Notes: generated by a model not told the origin, from the sequence alone. A stretch of DNA of 64,000 nucleotides from Kibdelosporangium persicum (GCF_013280595.1 NZ_JAAATY010000040.1:18645-82644), one strand, 5' to 3'. Positions 27,673-37,319 are shown, numbered from the stretch's first letter. Translations and numbers: made by a program.

Positions 27673-30012
27673 CTACTTCCCGAAACCCGCCCGGCGCAGG
27701 GCATCCGCCATCGAACCGCCGGCCGGTGGCTCGTTGCGGCGCTGCGGACGTTGCTGACCGCCTCGACGCGGGCCGCCGTTGTTGTCGCGGCCGTCGCGAC
27801 GGCCACCGCCCTGCGGTGCGGGCTTGCCGACCTCGTCGTCCAGCCGGAGCGTCAGGCCGATCCGCTTGCGCGGGATGTCGACCTCCAGCACCTTCACCTT
27901 CACGATGTCACCGGGTTTGACCACGTCACGCGGGTCCTTGACGAAGTTGCGGGACATCGCCGAGACGTGCACGAGGCCGTCCTGGTGCACTCCGATGTCG
28001 ACGAACGCGCCGAACGCCGCCACGTTGGTGACCACGCCCTCCAGCGTCATGCCCGGCCTGAGGTCGGAGATCTTCTCGACGCCGTCGGCGAAGGACGCGG
28101 TCTTGAACGCCGGACGCGGGTCGCGGCCCGGCTTGTCCAGCTCGGCCAGGATGTCGGTGATCGTGGGCAGACCGAACTTCTCGTCGACGAAGTCCTGCGG
28201 CCGCAGCTTCTTCAGCGTCGGGCTGCCGATCAGTGACCGCACGTCGGTCTTGGTCGCGTCCAGGATGCGCCGCACCACCGGGTAGGACTCCGGGTGCACG
28301 CTGGAGGCGTCCAGCGGGTCGTCGCCGTCGGGGATCCGGAGGAAGCCCGCGCACTGCTCGAAAGCCTTGGGGCCCAGGCGAGGCACGTCCTTCAACGCGG
28401 AGCGGGACCGGAACGGCCCGTGCGTGTCGCGGTGCAGCACGATGTTCTCGGCGAGGCCTTCGCCGATGCCCGAAACGCGGGTCAGCAGCGGTGCCGAAGC
28501 CGTGTTGACGTCCACGCCGACCGCGTTCACACAGTCCTCGACGACCGCGTCGAGCGACCGGGACAGCTTCCCTTCGGACAGGTCATGCTGGTACTGGCCG
28601 ACACCGATGGACTTCGGGTCGATCTTCACCAGTTCCGCCAACGGGTCCTGCAACCGCCGGGCGATGGAGACCGCGCCACGCAGCGACACGTCCAGCCCGG
28701 GCAGCTCGGCCGACGCGTACGCCGACGCGGAGTACACCGACGCGCCCGCCTCGGACACCATGACCTTGGTCAGCCGCAGGTCCGGGTGCGCCTTGAGCAG
28801 GTCACCGGCCAGTTTGTCGGTCTCCCGGGACGCGGTGCCGTTGCCGATCGCGATCAGCTCGACCTTGTGCTGCTTGCACAGGACGGCGAGCTTGTGGATC
28901 GACTCGTCCCACGCGCGCCGCGGCTCGTGCGGGTAGATCGTGTCGGTCGCGACGACCTTTCCGGTGCCGTCGACCACCGCGACCTTCACGCCGGTACGGA
29001 AGCCCGGGTCCAGTCCCATGGTCGCGCGGGTGCCCGCGGGTGCCGCCAGCAGCAGGTCACGCAGGTTCGCGGCGAACACGCGAACTGCTTCCTCCTCGGC
29101 CGCGTTGCGCAGCCGCATCCGCAGGTCGATGCCCAGGTGCACGAGGATTCTGGTGCGCCAGGCCCACCGGACCGTGTCGGCGAGCCACTTGTCGGCGGGA
29201 CGGCCCTTGTCGTCGATGCCGAACTTCGCCGCGATGCGGATCTCGTAGTCGCTCGGTCCGGCCGGGGGCTCGTCGTCGGGTTCCGGGTTGAGGGTGAGGT
29301 CGAGGATCTCCTCCTTCTCGCCGCGGAACATCGCCAGGATCCGGTGCGAGGGCAGCTTGGTCAGCGGCTCGGCGAAGTCGAAGTAGTCGGCGAACTTCGC
29401 GCCTGCTTCCTCCTTGCCTTCCCGGACCTTCGCGGCGAGCCGGCCACGGGACCACATGTGCTCACGCAGGTCACCGATCAGGTCGGCGTCCTCACCGAAG
29501 CGCTCGACCAGGATGGCCCGTGCGCCTTCCAGCGCCGCGGCGGCGTCCTTGACGTTCTTCTCGGCGTCGACGAACCCGGCCGCGGTGGCCTGTGGGTCCA
29601 GCGTGGGGTCGGCGAGCAGCTGGTCGGCGAGCGGCTCGAGACCGGCCTCCCTGGCGATCTGCGCCTTGGTCCGCCGCTTGGGCTTGTACGGCAGGTAGAT
29701 GTCCTCGAGACGGGCTTTGGAGTCCGCGGCACGGATCTGCTGCTCCAGCTCGTCGGTGAGTTTCCCTTGCGATCGCACCGAGTCCAGGATCGCCACCCGC
29801 CGCTCTTCGAGCTCACGCAGGTAACGCAGCCGCTCTTCGAGCGTGCGCAGCTGCGCGTCGTCGAGCATGCCGGTCACCTCCTTGCGGTACCGGGCGATGA
29901 ACGGCACGGTCGCGCCGCCGTCGAGCAGGTCGACCGCGGCCTTCACCTGGTGCTCGCGGACGCCCAGCTCCTCGGCGATCCGCTGGTCTATCGACAAAGT
30001 CACGCCGAGCAT
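27673..30012 (-). CDS. tex: Tex, S1-domain RNA-binding transcription accessory protein
   Basis: 779 residues. The order is that of Tex: N-terminal helical/HTH domain (residues 1-200, with [21 protein letters not shown]), a YqgF/RNase-H-like domain beginning [18 protein letters not shown] (about 325), helix-hairpin-helix motifs ([19 protein letters not shown] and [15 protein letters not shown]), and an S1 domain at about 655-725 ([19 protein letters not shown]). A Gly/Arg-rich tail of about 45 residues follows the S1 domain. Tex is a widely conserved, cytoplasmic nucleic-acid-binding protein that modulates transcription. Single gene, no operon partner on this strand. Confidence 0.95.
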   Translation of the reverse strand: MLGVTLSIDQRIAEELGVREHQVKAAVDLLDGGATVPFIARYRKEVTGMLDDAQLRTLEERLRYLRELEERRVAILDSVRSQGKLTDELEQQIRAADSKARLEDIYLPYKPKRRTKAQIAREAGLEPLADQLLADPTLDPQATAAGFVDAEKNVKDAAAALEGARAILVERFGEDADLIGDLREHMWSRGRLAAKVREGKEEAGAKFADYFDFAEPLTKLPSHRILAMFRGEKEEILDLTLNPEPDDEPPAGPSDYEIRIAAKFGIDDKGRPADKWLADTVRWAWRTRILVHLGIDLRMRLRNAAEEEAVRVFAANLRDLLLAAPAGTRATMGLDPGFRTGVKVAVVDGTGKVVATDTIYPHEPRRAWDESIHKLAVLCKQHKVELIAIGNGTASRETDKLAGDLLKAHPDLRLTKVMVSEAGASVYSASAYASAELPGLDVSLRGAVSIARRLQDPLAELVKIDPKSIGVGQYQHDLSEGKLSRSLDAVVEDCVNAVGVDVNTASAPLLTRVSGIGEGLAENIVLHRDTHGPFRSRSALKDVPRLGPKAFEQCAGFLRIPDGDDPLDASSVHPESYPVVRRILDATKTDVRSLIGSPTLKKLRPQDFVDEKFGLPTITDILAELDKPGRDPRPAFKTASFADGVEKISDLRPGMTLEGVVTNVAAFGAFVDIGVHQDGLVHVSAMSRNFVKDPRDVVKPGDIVKVKVLEVDIPRKRIGLTLRLDDEVGKPAPQGGGRRDGRDNNGGPRRGGQQRPQRRNEPPAGGSMADALRRAGFGK

Positions 30013-30341
30013 TGTGCCCGCAGGCCGTCACAGCACAAGGCAGGGGTGAAATATGCGCAGCTCACGGCTGCTTGGCCAGTGCGCGGGCCGCCCACAGCCA
30101 GGGCGACCCGCGCGCCATGGCACCACCCTGTCGCAGGCAGCAACAGGCTCGGTGCGTTGGTGGATGTCCTCGTTACGCCGGATGCGGTCGTTGTCGGGAC
30201 CGTGCACAACACAGGTGCAGTGGCGTGCGGAACTGGTCGGCCGAGAGGCGGCCGTGACGTCCATTCTGGACCGTCAGTGCGTTGTGGCTACCGCATGGCT
30301 TGAGCCATAACGAGAGGAGATTGAGGCGGTACTGCTTAGGC
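30013..30341. other. 329-bp gap, nothing recognisable
   Basis: The stretch between the divergently placed tex start and the hydrolase 3' end contains only short frames with no family resemblance and no strong symmetric elements. It should hold the tex promoter. Confidence 0.5.
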
Positions 30342-30968
30342 TCACTCTTCCGACAGAAAACGGGCCGACAGCTCAGCCAGCTTCCGCGGCTGTTCCTGGA
30401 GCATGGCGTGTGATCCGTCGAACCGGACGACCTGGTGCCCGGCCAGGTCGGCGAGGACGCCTTCGCGCATGGCGTTGTAGAAGTCGGCGAACGGCTCCTG
30501 GGCCGTCATGAGCTTGTCGGCGACGACCGCGAGGTGCCTGGCGGTCAGGCCGTCGTACAGGTCGTGGACCGAGCCGTTGTCGATCAGTGGGCGCAGCGCC
30601 ACGTGCTCGGGTGGCATCTGCTTGGCCATCTCGTCAAAGAGCTCCTTGAGCTTGGCCTTCCAGCTGCCGACCTCGGCATCGGTCAGGCCCGGGTAGGTCG
30701 ACGGGTGGCCATGGCCGTCGAAGTTGACCACGCCGGGGCATTCGGGGTGGCGGTGGGCCCACTTGACGCCCAACGCCCCGCCGAGCGAGTGCCCGACGAC
30801 GGCCGGGTTGTCCAAGCCGAGCCCCTCCAGGTGGTCGAGCATCGCCTCCCAGGTCGTCAGGCCGGTCAAATCCGGTGCCACGCAGCGGAAGCCAGGCATC
30901 AGCGGGATGAACTCGTCCCAGACCGACGGCTGTGCGCCCGCTCCGTGCAGCAGTAACAGGTCTCTCAT
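30342..30968 (-). CDS. Alpha/beta hydrolase
   Basis: 208 residues. The N-terminal LLLLHGAG oxyanion motif, the nucleophile elbow VVGHSLGGALG (Ser) and the late His in RFDGSHAMLQEQP show a standard alpha/beta-hydrolase fold; between these lies a helical lid. Members hydrolyse esters, epoxides or related bonds, and the substrate is not evident. The ATG overlaps the stop of the HTH gene just upstream by 4 bp, so the two form a translationally coupled pair. GAGGGG lies 9 bp before the start. Confidence 0.88.
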   Translation of the reverse strand: MRDLLLLHGAGAQPSVWDEFIPLMPGFRCVAPDLTGLTTWEAMLDHLEGLGLDNPAVVGHSLGGALGVKWAHRHPECPGVVNFDGHGHPSTYPGLTDAEVGSWKAKLKELFDEMAKQMPPEHVALRPLIDNGSVHDLYDGLTARHLAVVADKLMTAQEPFADFYNAMREGVLADLAGHQVVRFDGSHAMLQEQPRKLAELSARFLSEE

Positions 30969-31411
30969 CTTGGGTGTCCCCTCAGCTGGATCCGTTCCCG
31001 GATGGACGTCACGGTGACGCCCCCGTCGGGATGGCGGGCGAGCTTGTCGCGCGTCACCAGGTCGTGTACGCCCTGCCTGGTGACGCCCAACATCGCACCC
31101 GCGAGCGCGTACGACACCGCTTCGCGGCCGGGGAACCCCACCCGGAGCAGGACGACCTGCCCGAGTGGGGTCCGCCACCAGTCCGCGGGCGGGTCGAAGG
31201 CCTCGTCGCCCGGGTACAGGGCGCCGACGATGCTCGCGATCGCGTAGTTCGCCTCCGGGCCGTGCAGGCGTGCCGCCCATGCTTCGGCGGCACGCTCACA
31301 TCGCTCCCGCAGATCCGTGACCGGATCGTCCAGCAGGATCTCCAAGGGATCCAGCAGCCGGTTGCTCATGATCGACATCAGCTGCTGGGCCAGTGGTCCG
31401 GTCTCGGTCAT
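30965..31411 (-). CDS. Helix-turn-helix protein, probable regulator of the adjoining hydrolase
   Basis: 148 residues. The C-terminal part ALAGAMLGVTRQGVHDLVTRDKLARHPDGGVTVTSIRERI is a helix-turn-helix of the excisionase/MerR-like winged type; the N-terminal 80 residues are helical and acidic, without a known family. It is preceded by AAGGAGGTGG and by two tandem inverted repeats (31422-31461), the nearer of which covers the ribosome-binding site. That pattern is typical of autoregulation. It is cotranscribed with the alpha/beta hydrolase. Confidence 0.7.
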   Translation of the reverse strand: MTETGPLAQQLMSIMSNRLLDPLEILLDDPVTDLRERCERAAEAWAARLHGPEANYAIASIVGALYPGDEAFDPPADWWRTPLGQVVLLRVGFPGREAVSYALAGAMLGVTRQGVHDLVTRDKLARHPDGGVTVTSIRERIQLRGHPR

Positions 31412-31421
31412 CGCCCACCTC

Positions 31422-31461
31422 CTTGACAGTCAGTGTCAAGTACTTGACGCGAGCTGTCAAG
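31422..31461. promoter_or_regulatory. Two tandem TTGACA-bearing inverted repeats (operator/promoter)
   Basis: CTTGACA-5 nt-TGTCAAG (31422-31440) and CTTGAC-7 nt-GTCAAG (31443-31461) stand head to tail. Read on the minus strand the first-met repeat holds a -35-like TTGACA and the second overlaps the AAGGAGG ribosome-binding site of the helix-turn-helix gene. The outer repeat also covers the stop codon of the oxidoreductase gene. Confidence 0.65.
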
Positions 31462-32401
31462 AGGCGACGCGGACCACCAGTTTGCCCTGGGCCCGGCCAC
31501 TTTCCTGGCGCTCGTGCGCGGCGGCGATCCTGGTGAACGGGTACACCTGCTCGACCTCGACGTGCACTCGGCCCGCGTCGATCAGGGCGGCGATCTCGGT
31601 CAGCGCGTGCCCGTCCGGTTCCACCAGGAACGGGATCGCCGACACACCGCGCCGCTCGGCGGCGTCGGCCAGATCGGCGGACACGCCACCGGGGATGGCG
31701 ACGACGATCCCGCCGGGCTTGGTCACCCGCACCGACCGGACCGCGTTGTCGCCGCCGATCAGGTCGAGGACGACGTCCTGGTCAGCGGTCGCGTCCTCGA
31801 AACGGGTGGTCCGGTAGTCGATCACCTCGTCGGCGCCGATCCCGCGCAGCCAGTCGTGCTTCGCGGCGCTGGCCGTGCCGGTCACGTGCGCGCCGGCGGC
31901 CTTGGCGAACTGCACGGCGAAGTGTCCGACGCCGCCGGCCGCGGCGTGGATCAGCACGCGCTGTCCGGACTTGATGTGCACGGCGTCGTGCAGGGCCTGC
32001 CACGCCGTCAGGGCGGCCAGCGGCACCGCCGCGGCCGCGTCGTGGTCCACAGTGGACGGCTTACGGGCGAAGTGCCGGGACGGGGCCGTCACGTACTCCG
32101 AGAACCCGCCTGCCTGGCGGGGGAACCAGGGCATCCCGTACACCTCGTCACCCGGCTTGAGGGTGTGCACACCGAAGCCCGCCTCCTCGACCACGCCGGA
32201 CACGTCCCAGCCCAGGACGAACGGCGGCTTGCCCAGCACGTCCGCCATTCCGCCGCCCGCGCGGGTCTTGGCGTCGACCGGGTTGACCCCGGCCGAGACC
32301 ACCCGGACGAGCACTTCCGTGGGCAGTGGTTCCGGGCGTGGAACGTCGATCTCGTGCAGCACTTCGGTGCCGCCGAACTCGGTCTGGCTGATCGCGCGCA
32401 T
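31457..32401 (-). CDS. NADP-dependent quinone-oxidoreductase-like enzyme (MDR superfamily, zinc-free)
   Basis: 314 residues. The N-terminal GroES-like domain (VLVRVVSAGVNPVDAKTR, PPFVLGWDVSGVV) and the Rossmann domain with VLIHAAAGGVGHFAVQFAKAAGAHV identify a quinone-oxidoreductase-type MDR enzyme. There are no zinc-ligand cysteines, as expected for this branch. It reduces quinones, enones or similar electrophiles with NADPH. It is divergent from an HxlR regulator, an arrangement commonly used for electrophile- or quinone-responsive detoxification. Confidence 0.92.
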   Translation of the reverse strand: MRAISQTEFGGTEVLHEIDVPRPEPLPTEVLVRVVSAGVNPVDAKTRAGGGMADVLGKPPFVLGWDVSGVVEEAGFGVHTLKPGDEVYGMPWFPRQAGGFSEYVTAPSRHFARKPSTVDHDAAAAVPLAALTAWQALHDAVHIKSGQRVLIHAAAGGVGHFAVQFAKAAGAHVTGTASAAKHDWLRGIGADEVIDYRTTRFEDATADQDVVLDLIGGDNAVRSVRVTKPGGIVVAIPGGVSADLADAAERRGVSAIPFLVEPDGHALTEIAALIDAGRVHVEVEQVYPFTRIAAAHERQESGRAQGKLVVRVAS

Positions 32402-32469
32402 GTCTTTCTCCTTTACTCCGGCTGGCGTGTGTCGAAGCTATCCCCGAGGCCCTACTTTCCCGCAAGGGC

Positions 32470-32477
32470 TAGTACTA
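32470..32477. promoter_or_regulatory. TAGTACTA palindrome between the oxidoreductase and HxlR genes
   Basis: An 8-bp perfect palindrome lies in the 111-bp divergent promoter region. Short TAC-GTA cores of this type are typical of HxlR-family sites, so it may be the regulator's operator. Confidence 0.4.
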
Positions 32478-32512
32478 TCCGCCGGGAAGCATGCAGCTAG
32501 GAGGAGGTTCAG

Positions 32513-32875
32513 GTGACGCTTTCGTGTCCAACAGGGCAGCACGACAAGCACGACGTGTACGCCGCGCAGTGTCCCTGCCGTGGCGTGCTCGACCTGCTGG
32601 CGAACAAGTGGGCGGCGCTGGCGATCGGTGCCATGGAGGACGGCCCGCGGCGGTTCGGCGAGCTTCAGCGCAAGCTGGAGGGCGTGAGTCCGAAGGTGCT
32701 CACCAACACGCTGCGCAAGCTGGAGGACGCCGGGTTCGTCGAGCGGACGATCTACCCGGCGGTGCCGTTACACGTCGAATACACCCTCACCGACCTGGGG
32801 CGCAGTGTCGCCGAGCCGTTGGCCGCGCTGCGTTCGTGGGTCGAGGACAACCTGCACCGGATCGCGTCCCTATAG
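32513..32875 (+). CDS. HxlR family regulator, possible thiol redox sensor
   Basis: 120 residues; the winged helix (GVLDLLANKWAALAIGAMEDGPRRFGELQRKLEGVSPKVLTNTLRKLE) is typical of HxlR. A Cys pair (Cys20 and Cys22, in QCPCRG) lies just before the first helix, the place where YodB/HypR-type members carry the redox-sensing Cys. The GTG start is preceded by GGAGG. It is divergent from the quinone-oxidoreductase-like gene and probably represses it until oxidised by quinones or aldehydes. Confidence 0.92.
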   Translation: MTLSCPTGQHDKHDVYAAQCPCRGVLDLLANKWAALAIGAMEDGPRRFGELQRKLEGVSPKVLTNTLRKLEDAGFVERTIYPAVPLHVEYTLTDLGRSVAEPLAALRSWVEDNLHRIASL

Positions 32876-32884
32876 TGGGGTCGT

Positions 32885-34306
32885 GTGGCCTTGGTGACGA
32901 TCGAGCAGGGGCGGCTCAACGGGCTGCAGGGCGACGGATGTGTTCACTGGCGCGGGATTCCGTATGCAGAGCCGCCGGTCGGCGAGCTGCGCTGGCGTGC
33001 GCCCAGGCAGGCCCCGTGCTGGGCGGGTACGTGGCCGGCCACGGATTTCGGGCCGCAGGCATTGCAACCGCAGGAGATCGGCGTCGCTCCCGCACCGTCC
33101 AGTGAGGACTGCCTGTACCTGAACGTCTGCGCTCCGCAAGGCGTGCCGCCGCCAGGTGGCTGGCCGGTGCTGTTCTGGCTGCACGGCGGCGGATACCGGA
33201 CGGGCAGCGGGATTCAGGTGGGGGAGGGCGAGGCGTTCGCCCGTGCCGGAATCGTCGTGGTGACGGTCAACTACCGGCTGGGCGCGCTCGGGATGACCTA
33301 TCTGGCCGGTGTCCTGGGCCCGGATGAGCAGGACGCGGGAGTCTGCACCCTGCTCGACCAGATCGCCGCGCTGCGGTGGGTACGCGACAACATCGGCGCG
33401 TTCGGTGGAAATCCGCAACGCATCACGGTTTACGGTGTATCCGCGGGCGCCAAGAGCGTGGGCAACCTGATGGCCAGCCCGCTGAGCCGGAACCTGTTCT
33501 GCCAAGCCATCGTCAGCAGCGGCGGTGACCACGTCGCGACGCCGCGGCAGGGCACCGAGATCGCCCGGCGGCTGATCGACGAACTCGGCACGCGTGACGT
33601 CCGGGCCGTGCCCGCCGAAGACGTGCTCGCGGCGCAGGAACGAATCCTGACCGGGATGGCCGCCGTATGGCTGTGGCGGCCGACGATGCACTCCAGGGCG
33701 CTGCCCGCGATGCCGACCAGGCTCATCGCGGCGGGCAGCGCGGCCGGAATCCGGCTGATGATCGGCCACAACGGCAATGAGGCCGCCACGTTCGCCGCGT
33801 TCCTCGGGGAACGGGCGACCGCGCCGGTGGATGCCGTCCTCACCGAGATCTTCGGCGACACCAGGATTCTGGACACCTACCGGGACACCCGGGGCGCGGA
33901 CGCGGCCAAGGTCGCCGTCATGAGCGATGAGCGGTACGGCATTCCGACCCAACGGCTCGCCGACGCCCAGGCCTTGCACAGTCGCGTCTACCGGTACCGC
34001 ATCGACATCGCGCAACCAGGCGTGCCGCAGTTCCTCGACGGCGCGCACGGTATGGAACTCGGAATGGTGTGGAACCCGCCCGAACAGGTCTCGCTGCCGA
34101 GGGAGATCACCGCCGCCCAGATCCATGAGGCGTGGGTGAGCTTCATCGAGGACGGCATCCCGTTGCCCAGTTGGCCACCTTACGGCCCGACCCGGCCGGT
34201 ACTGGTCTTCGACGAGGACACCCATGTCGAGTTCGACCCGAACCGGCGGGAACGCCTGGCGTGGGGCGATGTCTCGTGGCAGCCGGGCGCGTGGTTCCCG
34301 TTCTGA
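32885..34306 (+). CDS. Type-B carboxylesterase
   Basis: 473 residues, carboxylesterase/cholinesterase family. It shows GIPYAEPPVGELRW at the N terminus, SEDCLYLNV, the oxyanion motif WLHGGGYRTG and the nucleophile Ser186 in GVSAGAKS. The family motif is usually GESAG, so Val in place of Glu is a departure. The late His lies in LDGAHGMELGMVW. There is no signal peptide, so it acts in the cytoplasm. It follows the HxlR gene by 9 bp and may be cotranscribed, though its substrate is unrelated as far as can be seen. Confidence 0.92.
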   Translation: MALVTIEQGRLNGLQGDGCVHWRGIPYAEPPVGELRWRAPRQAPCWAGTWPATDFGPQALQPQEIGVAPAPSSEDCLYLNVCAPQGVPPPGGWPVLFWLHGGGYRTGSGIQVGEGEAFARAGIVVVTVNYRLGALGMTYLAGVLGPDEQDAGVCTLLDQIAALRWVRDNIGAFGGNPQRITVYGVSAGAKSVGNLMASPLSRNLFCQAIVSSGGDHVATPRQGTEIARRLIDELGTRDVRAVPAEDVLAAQERILTGMAAVWLWRPTMHSRALPAMPTRLIAAGSAAGIRLMIGHNGNEAATFAAFLGERATAPVDAVLTEIFGDTRILDTYRDTRGADAAKVAVMSDERYGIPTQRLADAQALHSRVYRYRIDIAQPGVPQFLDGAHGMELGMVWNPPEQVSLPREITAAQIHEAWVSFIEDGIPLPSWPPYGPTRPVLVFDEDTHVEFDPNRRERLAWGDVSWQPGAWFPF

Positions 34307-34313
34307 CCGGCCC

Positions 34314-34366
34314 TTGACTGGCCAAGTGGTCTGTGTCACAGTCGGCCCGTGCGTTTACCAATTGGT
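34314..34366 (+). promoter_or_regulatory. Promoter and palindrome of the chitin-locus binding-protein gene (possible leaderless start)
   Basis: A TTGACT box at 34314 and CACAGT 17 bp later would place transcription start at or very near the GTG at 34349, making the mRNA leaderless. The perfect palindrome ACCAATTGGT (34357-34366) lies just inside the coding sequence, and AGTGGTC (34325-34331), also found in reverse at 39566-39572, between the boxes. All are candidate sites for the GntR regulator at 38799. Confidence 0.4.
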
Positions 34367-35584
34367 CAACTGGTGGCCGTGGCTCTCCTGGCCGGTTGCG
34401 GCGCGTCCGAACCCGCGGACGGCGGCCCGGTCACGGTCGACGTCTGGTTGATGCGCGACAGCACCACCGACGACTTCACGGCCCGGTTCAAGGAAGACTT
34501 CGAGAAGAACAACCCAGGTGTCCGGCTCGACATCCAGATCCAGGAGTGGGACGGCATCGGGCCCAGGGTGGTCAGTGCCCTGGCCGGCAACGACGCCCCT
34601 GACGTGATCGAGGTGGGCAACACGCAGGTCGCCCAGTACGCCGCCAGTGGCGGCCTGACCGACCTGACGTCCAAGGTGGACGACCTGGCCGGCCGGGACT
34701 GGATCCCCGGCCTGCGCGATCCGGGAGCGCTCGACGGCAAGCAGTACGGCATCCCGTACTACGCGGCGAACCGCGTGGTGATCTACCGCAAGGACCTGTT
34801 CGAGCAGGCCGGGGTGACGCCGCCGAAGACGCGTGCCGAGTGGCTCGCGGCGACCGAGAAGCTCAACCAGGGCGCCGTCCAGGGCATCTACCTGCCTGGG
34901 CAGATGTGGTACGCGCTGGCCGGATTCATCTGGGACGAGGGCGGTGACCTGGCGGTCCGCGACGGAACCGGCTGGAAAGGCGCGCTGGCGACCCCGCAGG
35001 CGCTGGCCGGCGCGGACTTCTACAAGCGATTACAGGCACTGGGCAAGGGGCCGAAGGACTCCGACGAGGCCAAGCCGCAGCAGTCCGACGTCTTCGCAGG
35101 CGGGGAAGTGGCGCAGATGATCGCGGTGCCCGGCGCGGCCAAGCTGATCACCAAGGCCAATCCGGCACTGGCGGACAAGCTCGGCTTCTTCCCGATCCCC
35201 GGGAAGACCGCCGACCTGCCGGGCGCGGTGTTCACCGGTGGTTCCGACCTGATCATCCCGGTGGCGGCGGCGCAGCAGGAGGAGGCTTACCAGGTGGTCA
35301 AGTCCCTCACCGGGCAGAAGTGGCAGACCGAGCTGGCCAGGACGATGAACTACGTCCCCAACCGCACGTCCCTGGCGCAGGCCGCGACCGACCCGGGCGC
35401 TCAGGCGATGGCCGCCGGGGCGCGAAACGGCCACGGCACCCCGAACTCACCGAACTGGGCCGCGGTGGAGGCCCGTAACCCGATCAAGGACTACCTGACC
35501 AAGATGCTCACCGGGGCCGATCCGGCGACCGCGGCACGGGAGGCGGACGCGGTGATCACCGCGGCGCTGAACACCGGGAGATGA
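34349..35584 (+). CDS. Sugar ABC transporter substrate-binding lipoprotein (chitobiose/GlcNAc type suggested)
   Basis: 411 residues with a very short signal peptide ending in a lipobox (LLAGC), then an SBP_bac_1 fold: VDVWLMRDSTTDDFTARFKEDFEKNNPGV, VSALAGNDAPDVIEVGN, PYYAANRVVIYRKD and WQTELARTMNYVPNR. It feeds the two permeases encoded next. Position beside a beta-N-acetylhexosaminidase, a GntR regulator and a secreted GH16 enzyme with chitin-binding module points to chitobiose or a related amino-sugar oligomer, as in the Streptomyces Das system. The start at the GTG is likely leaderless. Confidence 0.92.
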   Translation: MRLPIGQLVAVALLAGCGASEPADGGPVTVDVWLMRDSTTDDFTARFKEDFEKNNPGVRLDIQIQEWDGIGPRVVSALAGNDAPDVIEVGNTQVAQYAASGGLTDLTSKVDDLAGRDWIPGLRDPGALDGKQYGIPYYAANRVVIYRKDLFEQAGVTPPKTRAEWLAATEKLNQGAVQGIYLPGQMWYALAGFIWDEGGDLAVRDGTGWKGALATPQALAGADFYKRLQALGKGPKDSDEAKPQQSDVFAGGEVAQMIAVPGAAKLITKANPALADKLGFFPIPGKTADLPGAVFTGGSDLIIPVAAAQQEEAYQVVKSLTGQKWQTELARTMNYVPNRTSLAQAATDPGAQAMAAGARNGHGTPNSPNWAAVEARNPIKDYLTKMLTGADPATAAREADAVITAALNTGR

Positions 35585-36516
35585 CGGCCCTGCGGACCGG
35601 GCCCGCACTCGAGGTCCCGCCAGTACCCCGAGCGCGGGCCCGCCGGATCACGATCTGGCCGTACCTGCTGGTCGCCCCGACTGTCCTGGCGACCGCGTAT
35701 CTCCTGGTTTATCCGCTGGTGCGCAACGTCGTCATGTCGCTGCAGCGGTTCGGCGTCGGCGAGCTGATCAGGGGCGGAGCGGACTTCGTGTGGTTCGCGA
35801 ACTACGTCGAGATCCTCGCCGACCCGCAGTTCTGGGCCGTGGTGCGGCGCACGTTCGTGTTCACCGTCGTCAACGTCGTGCTGATCATGGTGTTGTCCAC
35901 GGCGGTGGCGTTGTTGCTGACGGGTTTGGGCAGGTGGGCGCGTCTGATGGTGATGGGCGGGCTCGTGCTGACCTGGGCCATGCCGATCATCGCCGCGACC
36001 ACGGTGTTCCAGTGGCTGTTCGCGTCGCAGCTCGGACTGGTCAACTGGGTGCTGGTCCGGCTGGGCTTCGACCAGTTCGAGGGCTACACGTGGTTCGCCA
36101 GCGGCACCGCCACGTTCGGGATTCTGGTCGCGCTGATCGTGTGGCAGTCCGTGCCGTTCGCGGCGCTCGTGCTGTACGCGGCGATGACCACGGTCCCCGC
36201 CGAGCTCTACGAGTCGGCGAAGATCGACGGCGCGAGCGGGACACGGATGTTCCTGTCGATCACGGTGCCCGTGCTGCGGCCGATGTTCGGGCTGGTGCTG
36301 TGCCTCGAGGTCATCTGGGTGTTCAAGGCGTTCGTGCAGATCTGGGCGATCAGCCAGGGCGGGCCGGGCGAAGCGACCACCACCTTGCCGGTGTACGCCT
36401 TCCAGGTCGCCCAGGCGTTGCATAGGTTCGACCTGGGAGCGGCCATCTCGACGGTGACCGTGCTGATGCTGACGGTCGTCCTGCTGGCGTACGTCCGGAC
36501 GGAGAAAGCCAGGTGA
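35581..36516 (+). CDS. Sugar ABC transporter permease, MalF type
   Basis: 311 residues with six helices. The N terminus (YLLVAPTVLATAYLLVYPLVRN) and the coupling loop EAA-like motif ELYESAKIDGASGTRMFLSITVPVL are those of the MalF half of CUT1 importers. It forms the channel with the next gene. The ATG overlaps the binding-protein stop (ATGA), so the order is that of a normal sugar operon. Confidence 0.92.
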   Translation: MTALRTGPALEVPPVPRARARRITIWPYLLVAPTVLATAYLLVYPLVRNVVMSLQRFGVGELIRGGADFVWFANYVEILADPQFWAVVRRTFVFTVVNVVLIMVLSTAVALLLTGLGRWARLMVMGGLVLTWAMPIIAATTVFQWLFASQLGLVNWVLVRLGFDQFEGYTWFASGTATFGILVALIVWQSVPFAALVLYAAMTTVPAELYESAKIDGASGTRMFLSITVPVLRPMFGLVLCLEVIWVFKAFVQIWAISQGGPGEATTTLPVYAFQVAQALHRFDLGAAISTVTVLMLTVVLLAYVRTEKAR

Positions 36517-37319
36517 CCAAACGGTTTCTCGCTTTGATCGTCTTCTCGGTGTCGGTGTTCCCGGTGTACTGGATGGTGCTGACGGCGTTCAAACCGACCA
36601 GGGAGATCCAGTCGGCCACGCCGGCGTTCTGGCCGTCGTTCACCCTGGAGCACTTCGGGACGGCCGTGTCGGCCGCCGGATTCTGGTCGTTCTGGCGCAA
36701 CAGCCTGCTGGTGGCCGTCGGCGGCGTGCTGTTGTCGCTGGTCGTGGCGTCACTCGCGGCGTTCGCGGTCGCCAGGATGCGGTGGAAGGGCCGCAAAGCC
36801 TTCATCCTGATGATCTTCGTCGCGCAGATGACGCCGTGGGAGGCGTTGCTGATCCCGATGTACGTGATCGCCCGCGACACCGACATGCTCGACAAGCTGT
36901 CCATGCTCACGCTGATCTACTTCATGATCACCCTGCCGTTCACCGTGGTCACCCTGCGCGGGTTCATCGAGGCGATCCCCGCCGAGCTGGAGGAGGCCGC
37001 GCTGGTCGACGGCGCGAGCAGGATCACCGCGTTCCGCAGGGTGGTCTTCCCGCTGCTGGCGCCGGGCCTGTTGGCCACGTCGCTGTTCGGCTTCATCACG
37101 GCGTGGAACGAGTTCGCGTTCGCCAACCTGTTGATCATCAAGGACCTCGACGACCGCACCCTGCCGGTGTGGCTGTCGTCGTTCAGCAGCACGTTCGGAA
37201 CCGACTGGGGTGCGACGATGGCCGCGGCCACGCTGTTCATGCTGCCGGTACTGGTGGTTTTCCTCATTCTCCAAGGCCGGGTCACGGCCGGGATCACCGC
37301 GGGCGCGGTCAAGGGGTGA
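36513..37319 (+). CDS. Sugar ABC transporter permease, MalG type
   Basis: 268 residues and six helices, with the MalG-type coupling loop ELEEAALVDGASRITAFRRVVFPLLAPG. It pairs with the MalF-type permease. No ATPase gene follows, so the transporter must borrow one encoded elsewhere, as the Streptomyces Das importer does with the multi-substrate MsiK. The GTG overlaps the previous stop by 4 bp. Confidence 0.92.
   Translation: MTKRFLALIVFSVSVFPVYWMVLTAFKPTREIQSATPAFWPSFTLEHFGTAVSAAGFWSFWRNSLLVAVGGVLLSLVVASLAAFAVARMRWKGRKAFILMIFVAQMTPWEALLIPMYVIARDTDMLDKLSMLTLIYFMITLPFTVVTLRGFIEAIPAELEEAALVDGASRITAFRRVVFPLLAPGLLATSLFGFITAWNEFAFANLLIIKDLDDRTLPVWLSSFSSTFGTDWGATMAAATLFMLPVLVVFLILQGRVTAGITAGAVKG

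Noticed and set aside
28294..30303. Long plus-strand frame (669 codons) opposite tex
   Set aside because: tex domain order is clear on the minus strand; the opposite frame has no domain.
30053..30310. Short plus-strand frame between tex and the hydrolase
   Set aside because: No recognised domain or ribosome-binding site; left as gap.
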